Below are positions 53,718 through 62,292 of a stretch of 64,000 bases of DNA, in pieces. A program made the translations under genes and the position numbers. The stretch spans positions 1 to 64,000 of the forward strand of contig PNKZ01000015.1 in assembly GCA_013822735.1 (NCBI GenBank), read 5' to 3'. Every line of letters starts with the position of its first letter. Position 1 is the first letter of the stretch. The notes below the pieces were generated by a model. The model was not told where the DNA came from, ran no database searches, and saw nothing but the letters and a program-made list of their open reading frames with translations. Source of the stretch: Pirellula sp. (GTDB taxonomy: Bacteria > Planctomycetota > Planctomycetia > Pirellulales > PNKZ01).

Positions 53718-55013
53718 TTAGTACTTGCCGTACAATTGATCGCGTTTGCGTTGGTTGTAGGCCAACTTTTCGGCGGGCGTCATCTTCGTGACGTCGGTCG
53801 TGGCTCCAGCTGTGGGCTTCGGCGAAGCATCCGGCTTGGCGTGGCAACCGCAATCGCCGTGCTTCGGCGTTTCAGAAATCGCGGGCTTCGTCTTGCAAGC
53901 GCACGCGTGATGATCGTCCGCCGCAGCTTCCTTCGGCTTTGCTGCTGCGGCAGGAATCGCCGCAGGCACGCTTGCGCTGGAGCCGCCGCCGTAGCTCATC
54001 ACGCTGGTTTGCAGCAGGAGATCGTCTTCCAACTTGCGATGCGGGCGGATATTCATCTTTTGGAGCACGCCGTGATAGGCCCGCACGGCCTCTTCGGGCG
54101 AAACGACGCGATCGGCAATCAGCCGCAAGCATTCGACAAACGCCAACTGGTGCTCGGCGTGGTTGATCTTGCGACCATAGAGGGCCACACGAGCGCCATA
54201 TTTCTGCGCCTCGGCCAAGAGCTTAAACGCATCGTACGTCGTGCCGGAGCCGCCGCCGAGGATCCCGACCACTAAGTGCGGGTCGTAGGCCACGAGGTCT
54301 TCCATCGCCTTCGGGCCATGGTACACGACCTTGAGGAAGATCGGTCGACCGGCGTACGCCACGCCCGCCAAGGTACGCGTGATGCAATCGTTTACGAAGT
54401 CCGGAGTCGTTTCCGGGGTCAGCCCTTCCGGAGCATTCGGGTCGAACACTTCGAGGAAGTGCCGGAACCCTTTGACCTCGGCTTCGGCGCGGAACTCGGC
54501 ATAGCGCTCTAGCGCTAAGCGGTCGAGTTCCAAACGGTTGTTGAACGTGATGCTGTACAGGCCCAGATTCGTGCCGCGCTTCCGCTCGGCATCGGTCGGG
54601 TTAAGCTTGCCGGCTTGAATATGATCGAGCGACGCGGAACGAAACGGCAGCGACGGCTGCTGTATGTACCGATTGTCGCGGGCCACCCACACGTCGGTCG
54701 TATCGTTGGCTCGAGCCGCCGGCGTGACGTGCGACGTTTCGAACAGACGCTCCTGATTGTTGAGCACGTCGTTGTTCGACGCCGACATCAACATGATGTC
54801 GATCTTGCCTTGCCGCACGATTTGTCGAATCTGCTCGCGATACTCGGCGATCGTCTTGTAACGGCTCCGGCCTTGGGCGTCCGGCAACGTTTCGCCGGCC
54901 GAGGCGATGCCGAACGCCATGTCGGCGTCTTTGGCGTCGGCGATGATGAAATCGCGGCAGCCCGAAGGGTCGGCGTGAATGGCGGCGAGTTTTTGATCGA
55001 GCGACTTTTGCAT
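53718..55013 (-). CDS. BMC-associated TIM-barrel (DeoC/FbaB-like) aldolase-like protein with Cys/His-rich tail
   Basis: 431 residues from ATG 55013; the track ORF to 55277 overlaps the dehydrogenase gene. Residues ~1-335 look like a class I aldolase-type beta/alpha barrel (IDIMLMSASNNDVLN; LVVGILGGGSGTTYDAFKLL; ADRVVSPEEAVRAYHGVLQKMN). After residue 338 comes an Ala/Pro/Lys-rich linker, then HHACACKTK and HGDCGCHAK (residues ~370-392), a possible metal-binding cluster. A final basic helix PAEKLAYNQRKRDQLYGKY follows. It is the last gene of the operon, 13 bases from the dehydrogenase. The substrate and a shell-targeting role for the tail are inferred. Confidence 0.82.
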   Translation of the reverse strand: MQKSLDQKLAAIHADPSGCRDFIIADAKDADMAFGIASAGETLPDAQGRSRYKTIAEYREQIRQIVRQGKIDIMLMSASNNDVLNNQERLFETSHVTPAARANDTTDVWVARDNRYIQQPSLPFRSASLDHIQAGKLNPTDAERKRGTNLGLYSITFNNRLELDRLALERYAEFRAEAEVKGFRHFLEVFDPNAPEGLTPETTPDFVNDCITRTLAGVAYAGRPIFLKVVYHGPKAMEDLVAYDPHLVVGILGGGSGTTYDAFKLLAEAQKYGARVALYGRKINHAEHQLAFVECLRLIADRVVSPEEAVRAYHGVLQKMNIRPHRKLEDDLLLQTSVMSYGGGSSASVPAAIPAAAAKPKEAAADDHHACACKTKPAISETPKHGDCGCHAKPDASPKPTAGATTDVTKMTPAEKLAYNQRKRDQLYGKY

Positions 55014-55026
55014 GTTTCCGCTGCAG

Positions 55027-55968
55027 TTACTTTCCGCCGATGCGCGCCATGACCACGTCTTGCGTTTCCCGCAGCGCTTGCGCGCTCCGTTTGAGTCCTT
55101 GCACTTCCTTCGGCCAAAGCTCGATCTCGTGCGTGGCGAGGCGACCCTTGCGACCGACGACGGTCGGCACGGAGATCGCGACGTCGCGAATGCCGTAGCA
55201 CCCGGCTTGCACCGACGACACCGGCAGAATACAGCGGCGATCCAAAGCCACGGCTTCGATAACTTCTTGAATGGCAAGGCCGACGGCGAAACCGGCGCCC
55301 CCCTTCTTCTTGATGACTTCGGCGCCGGAGCCTTTGGTGCGCGTGAAGAGTTCGTCGGCCAAGCGCGACTGCCAGCCAGGATACTTTTCCAGCGGCAGAC
55401 CGCCGATCGTGGCGCTCGACCAAATCGGGACCATGCTGTCGCCGTGTTCGCCCAAGATCAGGGCAGACACTTGCGTCGGCGCGGCGTCGAGCTTATCGGC
55501 GATCAGGCTGCGAAAGCGGATCGTGTCGAGCACGGTGCCGAGCCCGAGCACTTGCGATTGCGGCAGCTTGAGACGTTGCGAGGCGACATAAGTGAGAATG
55601 TCGACCGGGTTCGACACGACGACGACCACTGCATCTTGCTTATAGCCGACCTTCTGGATTTCGCTCAGGATGCCGACGAAGAGATCGGTGTTACGATTGA
55701 TCAGATCGAGCCGACTCTCATCCGGCTTGCGTCGTAGGCCGGCGGTGATACAAATGACGTCGCTCGACGGAATGTGTTCGTAGCCGCCGGACGAGATCTT
55801 TTGATCCGCCATGAGCGTCGCGCCGTGGAGCAAGTCGAGCGCTTGCCCGCCGACCGCTTCCGCGTTGACGTCCAACAGCGCGATCTCGCGCACGACCTTG
55901 CCCGTTTGCAATGCGAATGCCGTGCACGAGCCGACTAGGCCGGCGCCGCCGATAATGCTTACTTTCAT
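55027..55968 (-). CDS. BMC-associated lactate/malate dehydrogenase
   Basis: 313 residues from ATG 55968. An NAD-binding N-terminus (SIIGGAGLVGS) is followed by catalytic residues DTIRFR (D148/R151) and GEHGD (H175), and SNPVD. The specificity loop reads GLRRKPDESR; R80 aligns with position 102, where Gln marks lactate and Arg marks malate dehydrogenases. So malate/oxaloacetate specificity is predicted from the residue rule, even though E84 resembles LDH. In the compartment it should reoxidise NADH made by the aldehyde dehydrogenase. It precedes the TIM-barrel gene by 13 bases. Confidence 0.93.
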   Translation of the reverse strand: MKVSIIGGAGLVGSCTAFALQTGKVVREIALLDVNAEAVGGQALDLLHGATLMADQKISSGGYEHIPSSDVICITAGLRRKPDESRLDLINRNTDLFVGILSEIQKVGYKQDAVVVVVSNPVDILTYVASQRLKLPQSQVLGLGTVLDTIRFRSLIADKLDAAPTQVSALILGEHGDSMVPIWSSATIGGLPLEKYPGWQSRLADELFTRTKGSGAEVIKKKGGAGFAVGLAIQEVIEAVALDRRCILPVSSVQAGCYGIRDVAISVPTVVGRKGRLATHEIELWPKEVQGLKRSAQALRETQDVVMARIGGK

Positions 55969-56058
55969 GAGGGTGCTGCTTCTATTTAATGTCTTGGTGT
56001 CTTGTGATAAGCGGAGCCGCTTCACGCTCTGCTGCGCATCGCGGCTGACGAACGGTTT

Positions 56059-56985
56059 TTAGCGTTTGCTGAGTTCGGCCATCACGCGGTCGGTGATGGC
56101 GCGGACGAGCGCTTCTTGATCGATTGCGCCCGGCGCGCCGGCTTGCGGCAAGCTGGTGGAAGCGTCGCCCATCTTCGCGGCTTGCTCCATCACTTGCGGA
56201 TTCTTCCCCTTGGCCGGCATCGGCGGGGGGGCGTCGAATGCCTTGCGTTCCACGCCGGCCGACTTCCAGCTATCGCGGAAGACGTCGTTCGCGCAGATGT
56301 CGCAGTTTTCCATGCCCGGGGCGACGCGCGGATCGGACCAGCCCCACTTGGTCTTCAGGTCGATGAGTTCCTGCGACTTCTGTTGGTTCAAGTACGTCAC
56401 TTTGCCGAGGTCCTTCGCCAGCATGAGCATGCGGCAGTAGGCATCGAGGATTTCGGTCCACCAGTAGGCTCGCTCGACACTTTCGCCGTAGCTGATGGTG
56501 CCGTGGTTGGCGAGGATGATGACGTTCGTCTTGTGGACGAACGGCAGGACGGTGTTGGCAAAAGCGTCGCCGCCCGGGGTTTCATAGACGGTGATCGGCG
56601 TTTCGCCGAGAAACACTTCTACTTCCGGCAGCACGCATTGCGGAATTGGTTCCCGCGCGATGGCGAACGCCGTGGCATGAGGCGGATGGCAGTGGACGCA
56701 GCTCTTGATTTCCGGTCGGGCCTTCATGATGGCCAAGTGCAGCAGTACTTCGCTCGTACGCTTACGGCGTCCGGAGAGTTGCTTGCCGTCCATGTCGACC
56801 GTGCAGATATCGTCCGGCTTCATAAAGCCTTTGCAAATCATCGTCGGCGTGCAAAGCACTTCGTTCTCGTTTAGCCGATAGGTGATGTTGCCGTCGTTCG
56901 CCGCGGCGAAGCCTTTGGCATAGAGCCGGCGGCCGATCTCGCAGATTTCTTCTTTGATCTTATGAACGTTGACGTGTTGGGCCAT
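56059..56985 (-). CDS. Class II aldolase (fuculose/rhamnulose 1-phosphate aldolase type) with encapsulation-like C-terminal helix
   Basis: 308 residues. The aldolase/adducin domain has zinc ligands H98 and H100 (HCHPPHA) and H161 (ANHGTISYG), with E79 as catalytic Glu (RTSEVLLH). It should split a deoxyhexulose 1-phosphate into DHAP and lactaldehyde, which is the entry reaction of planctomycete BMCs. Residues 225-285 are a Cys-containing, Pro-rich linker, and the last ~20 residues (DQEALVRAITDRVMAELSKR) form an amphipathic helix of encapsulation-peptide type. It lies 73 bases after a BMC-P gene and 90 before the dehydrogenase. Confidence 0.93.
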   Translation of the reverse strand: MAQHVNVHKIKEEICEIGRRLYAKGFAAANDGNITYRLNENEVLCTPTMICKGFMKPDDICTVDMDGKQLSGRRKRTSEVLLHLAIMKARPEIKSCVHCHPPHATAFAIAREPIPQCVLPEVEVFLGETPITVYETPGGDAFANTVLPFVHKTNVIILANHGTISYGESVERAYWWTEILDAYCRMLMLAKDLGKVTYLNQQKSQELIDLKTKWGWSDPRVAPGMENCDICANDVFRDSWKSAGVERKAFDAPPPMPAKGKNPQVMEQAAKMGDASTSLPQAGAPGAIDQEALVRAITDRVMAELSKR

Positions 56986-57058
56986 GGCGTTTCAGGTCTC
57001 GTTAAATCAGGTGCTTAGTATTTGATTCGTCGGGCTTGGTTCGAAGGAGCAATCGCCG

Positions 57059-57352
57059 TTACTTTTCGGCGTTATGGATTTCAATTTGGTCGAGAATGGC
57101 GGCGTTATAGGCATCGAGCGGTTTGTAATTCGGAGCGAACGGTTGGGCAGCTTCGACCCCTTCGCTGAAGGCGATCGTGCTGCCGTGGCCGGCGCCGAGG
57201 TCGTCGTACACGACGAGTTCTTCCGCAAAGACCTGCGACTTCCCGGTGAGGTTGTCGAGCGATAGCGGCACCACCACGCGATAGCTTCCGCCCGCAAGGC
57301 TCGGATGCCTTTCGCTCAACGTGACCGTGCCGATGACAGTGCCGATGCGCAT
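57059..57352 (-). CDS. BMC vertex protein (BMC-P, EutN/CcmL family), copy 1
   Basis: 97 residues. The N-terminal barrel sequence MRIGTVIGTVTLSERHPSLAGGSYRVVVPLSL and the later segment AGHGSTIAFSEG match EutN/CcmL pentamer proteins that cap shell vertices. Its start is 12 bases downstream of the RpiB-like gene end. A C-terminal helix (YNAAILDQIEIHNAEK) extends beyond the core barrel. One of three vertex paralogues in this operon. Confidence 0.92.
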   Translation of the reverse strand: MRIGTVIGTVTLSERHPSLAGGSYRVVVPLSLDNLTGKSQVFAEELVVYDDLGAGHGSTIAFSEGVEAAQPFAPNYKPLDAYNAAILDQIEIHNAEK

Positions 57353-57364
57353 GTTGGTTCGGTT

Positions 57365-58099
57365 CTACTTGAGGAGTTCGAGAAGTTCGTTCGGAACGTT
57401 CGACCGCGCCGTCAACCAGGCGGCAACGACGCGCTGTAGCAGGTAATCGCTCTTTCCCATCGGCCGCACGACGAGCAGGTTCGCATCGACGGCCGATGCC
57501 GCTCGCGCGACGCTTTGCGGCTCGTCGCCCGCGATTGCTCGAACACCCGAACGACGATTGGCAGCCACGACCGCTACTTCCGCTTCGTCGGCGATCAAGA
57601 GCGCTCGCACGCCGCCGCGGGCCGCTTCTTCGGCGAGTTCGCGCACTGACGAAGCAAGTCCGCTTTGGGCCAGTTGCTGCACGCCGTAGCCGTCGCGACG
57701 CAGACCGTCGACCAGTCGCGCGGCGTCGAACCGTGCAGCCGCGACGGCAATCGCAATCGATCGCTTCACAGCGGATGATGTCTTCGTTCCGGCAGCTTGA
57801 CGAACCAGCAGGATCTTCCGCTGACGGAGTATGTCGCGTACGGCCGGTGTTACCACGGCCTTCGGGTCGACAATGAGTTGGTTGATTTCGGTGAGCCGGC
57901 CGTCGATATCGCCGAGAGCGATCACGCGATTGGTGAGTTCGAGGACGCCCCTCGTCCGGCCTTCGGCCGGCTTCTCCCGCGACGGGAGAAGGGAGGCGGG
58001 CGACGATGTGGAAGTTGTGGTCGGCGCAGGCGCAGCGGCGGTCATACGCGACAGGACGTCGCGGACCATACGCTCGATTTCTGCGGCCGATACGTTCAT
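57365..58099 (-). CDS. Degenerate RpiB/LacAB-like BMC protein with N-terminal encapsulation-like helix
   Basis: 244 residues. Residues 5-19 (AAEIERMVRDVLSRM) form an amphipathic helix like BMC targeting peptides. A Thr/Ser/Pro-rich linker (residues ~25-52) contains LLPSREKPAEGRTRG, encoded by a dispersed palindrome. Residues ~80-100 (AVVTPAVRDILRQRKILLV) resemble a motif seen in other BMC proteins. Residues ~113-235 align with ribose-5-phosphate isomerase B (AANRRSGVRAIAGDEPQSVARAASAVDANLLVV), but the catalytic-site CGTG segment reads ADEAE. It is thus probably an inactive scaffold or structural protein. It starts 4 bases from the end of an upstream BMC-P gene. Confidence 0.8.
   Translation of the reverse strand: MNVSAAEIERMVRDVLSRMTAAAPAPTTTSTSSPASLLPSREKPAEGRTRGVLELTNRVIALGDIDGRLTEINQLIVDPKAVVTPAVRDILRQRKILLVRQAAGTKTSSAVKRSIAIAVAAARFDAARLVDGLRRDGYGVQQLAQSGLASSVRELAEEAARGGVRALLIADEAEVAVVAANRRSGVRAIAGDEPQSVARAASAVDANLLVVRPMGKSDYLLQRVVAAWLTARSNVPNELLELLK
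57951..57991. repeat. Palindromic repeat inside the RpiB-like reading frame
   Basis: CTTCTCCCG-CGA-CGGGAGAAG (57971-57991) is perfect, and a nested CCGGC/GCCGG pair precedes it. The frame stays open through it and gives the linker residues SREKPAEG. Confidence 0.7.
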
Positions 58100-58103
58100 A
58101 AGC

Positions 58104-58364
58104 CTAGTCGTCTTGAATTCCCATCACGCTCCAGCGAACCGGCGTGTTCTCGTTTCCTACCAATTCGCGAGTTCCCTTACCGTCGCTCGTGATGATCACC
58201 GTCTGGCCCACCGCGGCGCCGAGGCTGTCGATCGAAATGACCGGATCGCCGTCGGGCGAACGCTCGTCGGCTTGCAACATCTGCACGATCAGCAACTTCC
58301 AACCGTTCATGGTCGGATGCTTAATCGTGCTCGTTGCAGTACCGACGACGCGGGCAAGTTGCAT
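58104..58364 (-). CDS. BMC vertex protein (BMC-P, EutN/CcmL family), copy 2
   Basis: 86 residues. MQLARVVGTATSTIKHPTMNGWKLLIVQML and the barrel motif SIDSLGAAVGQTVIITSDG identify a EutN/CcmL pentamer subunit. It lies between the aldehyde dehydrogenase (53 bases) and the RpiB-like gene (4 bases). It is the shortest vertex protein here and lacks any C-terminal helix. Confidence 0.93.
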   Translation of the reverse strand: MQLARVVGTATSTIKHPTMNGWKLLIVQMLQADERSPDGDPVISIDSLGAAVGQTVIITSDGKGTRELVGNENTPVRWSVMGIQDD

Positions 58365-58417
58365 TTTTGGTGCTTAGTTCGTTGTGCTTGGTGCTTGGTA
58401 CGACGAAGCCGAATCAC

Positions 58418-59866
58418 TTACGCTTTGCCAAGAATCCGCAGATCATCAATCAACGAGCAGCGGCGTTCGCGGGTAAACGTCAGCGGCGTCGTTACCCCTT
58501 CGCCGGTCGGCGTCGCGATCGAGAACGACAGGTACCCTTCGCCGCCCAGGCCGAGCGAGGCCATGCACGGGCCGTTTTTCACAAACAGCGTCGTGTCCAT
58601 CTCGCGGCCCATCTTCGTCATGTTGCGAACGTTGTTCGAGTGGATGATCGCGGTGTGGCGGAAGCCATGTTCGAAGAACTTCGCTTTGGCAATCGCTTCG
58701 TCGACGTTGCGGCAACGGACGAACGGGACGAACGGCATCATTTGCTCGACCGGGACGAACGGGTTGGTCTCGTCGGTTTCGCCGAACAGCAAGTCAACGT
58801 CGGGACCGATGCTCTTGCCGATGCCGCGTGCGAGGACCGCCGCGTCTTGACCGAGGAATTCCTTGGCCGGCACGTCGTGCTTGTGTTCCCCTTCTCCGAC
58901 CGACGTAATCGCAACCTTCGTCAGCGCGTCGACTTCGCGAGCATTGAGGCGAGCGGCGCCGGCCCGATCCATGGCGGCCAGCATCGCGTCGAAGACCGAC
59001 TCGACGACGAACACCTCTTTTTCAGCGATGCAGAGCAGATTGTTGTCGTACGCGGCGCCGGTGATGATCGAGCGCGCGGCACGATCGAGATCGGCCGTTT
59101 CGTCGACGACGACCGGCGGATTTCCCGGACCGGCAACGACGGCCCGCTTGCCGCTATTCAATGCAGCCCGTGCAACGGCCGGTCCGCCGGTGACGCAGAT
59201 CATCTTCACACCGCGGTGTTTGAAGATGCTATTGGCCGTATCGAGCGTCGGCTCGGCGATGACGCAGACGAGGTTGTCGATTCCCAGGTCGCGATAGATC
59301 GCTTCATTGAAGCGACGCACCCCTTCGGCGGCGATTTTCTTGCCGCCCGGATGCGGATTAACGACGAGCGTATTGCCGCCCGCGATCATGCTCACGGCGT
59401 TGCCCGTGATCGTCGGCAGCGAGTGCGTGATGGGAGTGATGCAGCCGATGACGCCGAACGGTGCATGCTCGATGACTGCCAAGCCGTGGTCGCCGCTGAA
59501 GACCTCGCTTCGCATGAACTCAACGCCCGGCGTACGGCGGCCGAGCGTTTCGAGCTTTTCGATTTTGTGCTTGAGCCGACCGACCTTGGTTTCGTTCATT
59601 TCGGCGGTACCGAGCTCGACGCATTGGTCGATCGATATCCGGCGGATATGGTCGATGATCCGCTTACGATCTTCGATCGTGCGTTGCGAGAGTTGTTCGA
59701 ACGCTTCGGTGGCCGCGGCGACCGCTTCGTCGACGCAGGTAAAAACGCCGTAGCGCCCCGCAAACGACTTCGGCGCCGCGTGCACACGTCCGGCAAGGCC
59801 CGAACCGTTGAGGTTCTTGAGCACTTCGGCGACGACGTTACGAATGAGATCTTCGGTAGATGGCAT
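58418..59866 (-). CDS. BMC-associated CoA-acylating aldehyde dehydrogenase (PduP/EutE type)
   Basis: 482 residues from ATG 59866; the track extension to 59938 reads through a palindrome. N-terminal residues 4-19 ([16 protein letters not shown]) form an amphipathic encapsulation-type helix, followed by a linker. The aldehyde dehydrogenase core has [16 protein letters not shown], the Gly-rich [12 protein letters not shown], and the catalytic Cys in [13 protein letters not shown] (C279). It should convert lactaldehyde or a similar aldehyde to its acyl-CoA with NAD+. The 95-base gap upstream contains a family A palindrome. Confidence 0.95.
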   Translation of the reverse strand: MPSTEDLIRNVVAEVLKNLNGSGLAGRVHAAPKSFAGRYGVFTCVDEAVAAATEAFEQLSQRTIEDRKRIIDHIRRISIDQCVELGTAEMNETKVGRLKHKIEKLETLGRRTPGVEFMRSEVFSGDHGLAVIEHAPFGVIGCITPITHSLPTITGNAVSMIAGGNTLVVNPHPGGKKIAAEGVRRFNEAIYRDLGIDNLVCVIAEPTLDTANSIFKHRGVKMICVTGGPAVARAALNSGKRAVVAGPGNPPVVVDETADLDRAARSIITGAAYDNNLLCIAEKEVFVVESVFDAMLAAMDRAGAARLNAREVDALTKVAITSVGEGEHKHDVPAKEFLGQDAAVLARGIGKSIGPDVDLLFGETDETNPFVPVEQMMPFVPFVRCRNVDEAIAKAKFFEHGFRHTAIIHSNNVRNMTKMGREMDTTLFVKNGPCMASLGLGGEGYLSFSIATPTGEGVTTPLTFTRERRCSLIDDLRILGKA

Positions 59867-59890
59867 GGGATTCGACTGTTCTTGATTGCA

Positions 59891-59953
59891 ATTTAGCCGC
59901 GGAGCTCGTCTCCGCGCGCCGGGACCCCGCGGAGGCAAGCTCCGCGGCTAAAT
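59891..59953. repeat. Dispersed palindromic element, family A, inside the BMC operon
   Basis: 26-base arms 59891-59916 and 59928-59953 match at 24 of 26 positions and begin with ATTTAGCCGCGGAGCT. It lies between the BMC-P gene upstream and the aldehyde dehydrogenase, so it is transcribed as a long hairpin. It could protect or split the operon mRNA. Confidence 0.85.
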
Positions 59954-59961
59954 GAGACTCG

Positions 59962-60276
59962 TTACGCGTTCTGCCGATTAAAAACGTTTTGATTATCCAC
60001 TTGCACCGTGTCGACGATGCCGATGATCACGGCGTCGATCGGCAGGCTCTTGGTTTCCGGCGTGAGCCGAGCGCTCGAGCCCTGCACGATGAGCACATAC
60101 TCCCCTTCGCCGCAGCCCATGGTGTCGACCGCCACGAAGGTGCGCCCCGTCGTGACGAGCCGCTTCCGATCGCTCGGGTCGATGCGATACGGTTCGACGA
60201 TCAACAGTTTGTGACCGACCATCGAGCCCACTTTTTGCGTGGCGACGACGCTGCCGGTAACCTTGGCGACGAACAT
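59962..60276 (-). CDS. BMC vertex protein (BMC-P, EutN/CcmL family), copy 3
   Basis: 104 residues. MFVAKVTGSVVATQKVGSMVGHKLLIVEPY, DTMGCGEGEYVLIVQGSSAR and the terminal DAVIIGIVDTVQVDN are classical EutN/CcmL signatures. This is the vertex protein closest to the family consensus. It lies 23 bases downstream of ackA. Confidence 0.95.
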   Translation of the reverse strand: MFVAKVTGSVVATQKVGSMVGHKLLIVEPYRIDPSDRKRLVTTGRTFVAVDTMGCGEGEYVLIVQGSSARLTPETKSLPIDAVIIGIVDTVQVDNQNVFNRQNA

Positions 60277-60299
60277 AAAACACCCGTTCCGATCTGTAG

Positions 60300-61493
60300 T
60301 TAGTTGCCCGCACCGAGCGTTTGCTTGGCCAATCGAGCCACGACGATCTCTTCATTCGTCGGTACGATCCAAACCTGCGTTTGGCTCTGCGAAGTGCTGA
60401 TGCACTGCTCCCCCTTGGCCGCGGCATTCTTCGCCGGGTCGAGTTGGATGCCGAGCCCTTCCAAGCCTGCACACACGGCGGCGCGAATGCCGACGCCGTT
60501 CTCACCGATGCCGCCGGCGAATGCGATCACGTCGCACCCGCCGAGTTCGACGAGATACGCGCCGAGGTATTGCCGGATGCTGCCGACGAAGACGTCGAGC
60601 GCGAGTTGCGCCCGGGCATTCCCGGCAGCAGCGGCCTGCTCGACGTCGCGCACATCTTCCGACACGCCGCTGAGGCCCAAGAGCCCGCTGCGGCACGCCA
60701 AGTCGTCGAGCACTTGGTCAAGCGATTTGCCGGTCGCTTTCATCACGATCGGCAATGCAAACGGGTCGAAGTCGCCGACGCGGTTGTTATTCAACAACCC
60801 CGTTTGCGGGCTCATTCCCATACTGTTGCCCATGCTCTCGCCGTTCTTGATCGCGCAGAGCGAATTCGAGCCCCCGAGGTGACACGAAATGACTCGCAGT
60901 TCCTTACGGCCGAGCAATTCAGCGCAACGACCACCGATGTAGCGATGGCTCGCACCGTGAAACCCCCAACGACGGATCTGAAACTTGTCGGACCACTCGT
61001 AAGGCACGGCGTAGAACTTGTTGCGAGCCGGAGCCGTTTGATGAAAGCCTGTTTCGAAGGCCGCCACCAAGGGAATCTCAGGCAGTTTCTCGCTGAGCAA
61101 TCGCATGGCGGCGATGTACGGAGGGTTATGAGCCGGAGCGACCGAACTCACCTCTTCCATTGCCGCGAGCACATCCGGCGTTACGCGTTGCGCACCGCTA
61201 TAACGGCCGCCATGCACCGCCTTGAAGCCGATCGCCGCCACTTCCGCCCCGTCCGTTAAGCAACCTTCGTGCGGGTCGGTAAGTTGCTCCAAGCAATGGC
61301 GCACCGCCACCGCATGGTCGGGGACCACGGCCGTGAGTTCGCGGCGCGGCTTTCCGGCAATCTCGACGAAGCACTTACTCTCGGGCGAACCGATGCGCTC
61401 GGTGCCGCCGCGGGCGAGTTGGCGTTCGTCGTTCATGTCGAACAAGCGGTACTTGAAACTCGTGGAACCGAGATTGGCGACGAGAATTTTCAT
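60300..61493 (-). CDS. ackA: Acetate/propionate-type kinase
   Basis: 397 residues, normal length for AckA. The acetokinase motifs are present: [12 protein letters not shown] at the N-terminus, [27 protein letters not shown], the [20 protein letters not shown] segment, and [14 protein letters not shown] with the ATP-binding GMSPQTGLL. It should transfer the phosphate of acyl-phosphate to ADP. In the BMC pathway the acyl group may be lactyl or propionyl rather than acetyl. It is flanked closely by BMC-H (25 bases) and BMC-P genes. Confidence 0.95.
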   Translation of the reverse strand: MKILVANLGSTSFKYRLFDMNDERQLARGGTERIGSPESKCFVEIAGKPRRELTAVVPDHAVAVRHCLEQLTDPHEGCLTDGAEVAAIGFKAVHGGRYSGAQRVTPDVLAAMEEVSSVAPAHNPPYIAAMRLLSEKLPEIPLVAAFETGFHQTAPARNKFYAVPYEWSDKFQIRRWGFHGASHRYIGGRCAELLGRKELRVISCHLGGSNSLCAIKNGESMGNSMGMSPQTGLLNNNRVGDFDPFALPIVMKATGKSLDQVLDDLACRSGLLGLSGVSEDVRDVEQAAAAGNARAQLALDVFVGSIRQYLGAYLVELGGCDVIAFAGGIGENGVGIRAAVCAGLEGLGIQLDPAKNAAAKGEQCISTSQSQTQVWIVPTNEEIVVARLAKQTLGAGN

Positions 61494-61518
61494 CCTTGAA
61501 TCTCCGCAGGGGGTTCGC

Positions 61519-61935
61519 TTAGCCGAAGTACGCTTTGACCAAGCCTTCCGACGGACGCGGAATCACGTGGCTGGCAGCCACTTCGCCGACTTGTTGAGCC
61601 GCTTGCACGCCGGCTTCCACGGCCGCTCGCACGCTGCCGACGTCGCCGCGAACAATCGCGGTGACCAAGCCGCCGCCGATGGCGACCTTCTTCACGATTT
61701 CAACGTTCGCAGCCTTGGCCATCGCATCGGCCGCTTCGACCAAAGCGACGAGGCCCTTCGTTTCCACCAAACCAATAGCATCGTTCATGGGACGTTTTTC
61801 CTTAACCGGGGTGATCTGTTCTTGAGGCGGAGTCGCTTGCGGCGCTTCCACGGGTACGGCGGTCGAACTCCGCCGCGGCGCAGGACGAGCCGGGCTCGCC
61901 TTCTTAACCGGACGTTTCTTACGACTTACCGCCAT
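61519..61935 (-). CDS. BMC-H shell protein with basic N-terminal extension
   Basis: 138 residues as tracked. The BMC-H domain starts at about residue 50 ([23 protein letters not shown]) and holds the pore-region [15 protein letters not shown] and HVIPRP. The first 49 residues are Lys/Pro/Arg-rich ([20 protein letters not shown]). ATG 61788 inside the ORF is a second possible start, with AAGGA upstream, so a short 89-residue form is possible. It lies 54 bases after the other BMC-H gene. Confidence 0.9.
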   Translation of the reverse strand: MAVSRKKRPVKKASPARPAPRRSSTAVPVEAPQATPPQEQITPVKEKRPMNDAIGLVETKGLVALVEAADAMAKAANVEIVKKVAIGGGLVTAIVRGDVGSVRAAVEAGVQAAQQVGEVAASHVIPRPSEGLVKAYFG

Positions 61936-61989
61936 CGTTCAACTCGCTGATTTCAATGAATGACTTGCGTTAGTCCGCCGTGCGGCAAA

Positions 61990-62292
61990 CTACTCGACGC
62001 CGGCAGTCGACATGCCGCTCGGGAGAATGACGCCGATGTCGCCGTGCGGGCGCGGAATCACTTGTACGCTGACGACTTCGCCGATCCGGCCCGCAGCCGC
62101 GGCTCCGGCATCCGTGGCAGCCTTCACGGCCGCAACGTCGCCCATCACAAACGCGGTAACCAAGCCGCTGCCGACCTTGTCCCAACCGAGGAACTGGACA
62201 TTGGCAGCCTTCATCATCGCGTCTGTGGCTTCGACCAGGGCCACGAAGCCCTTGGTCTCAATCATGCCCAGCGCTTCCATTTGCTTCGCCAT
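61990..62292 (-). CDS. BMC-H shell protein
   Basis: 100 residues from ATG 62292; the tracked start at 62337 adds unrelated sequence. [22 protein letters not shown] and [37 protein letters not shown] define a classical hexameric BMC shell protein. It is one of only two hexamer-type proteins in the locus, with no BMC-T (tandem-domain) gene seen. It lies 84 bases downstream of pduL. Confidence 0.95.
   Translation of the reverse strand: MAKQMEALGMIETKGFVALVEATDAMMKAANVQFLGWDKVGSGLVTAFVMGDVAAVKAATDAGAAAAGRIGEVVSVQVIPRPHGDIGVILPSGMSTAGVE

Noticed and set aside
58334-59896. 520 aa ORF on the plus strand
   Set aside because: It is the antisense shadow of the aldehyde dehydrogenase gene and a BMC-P gene.
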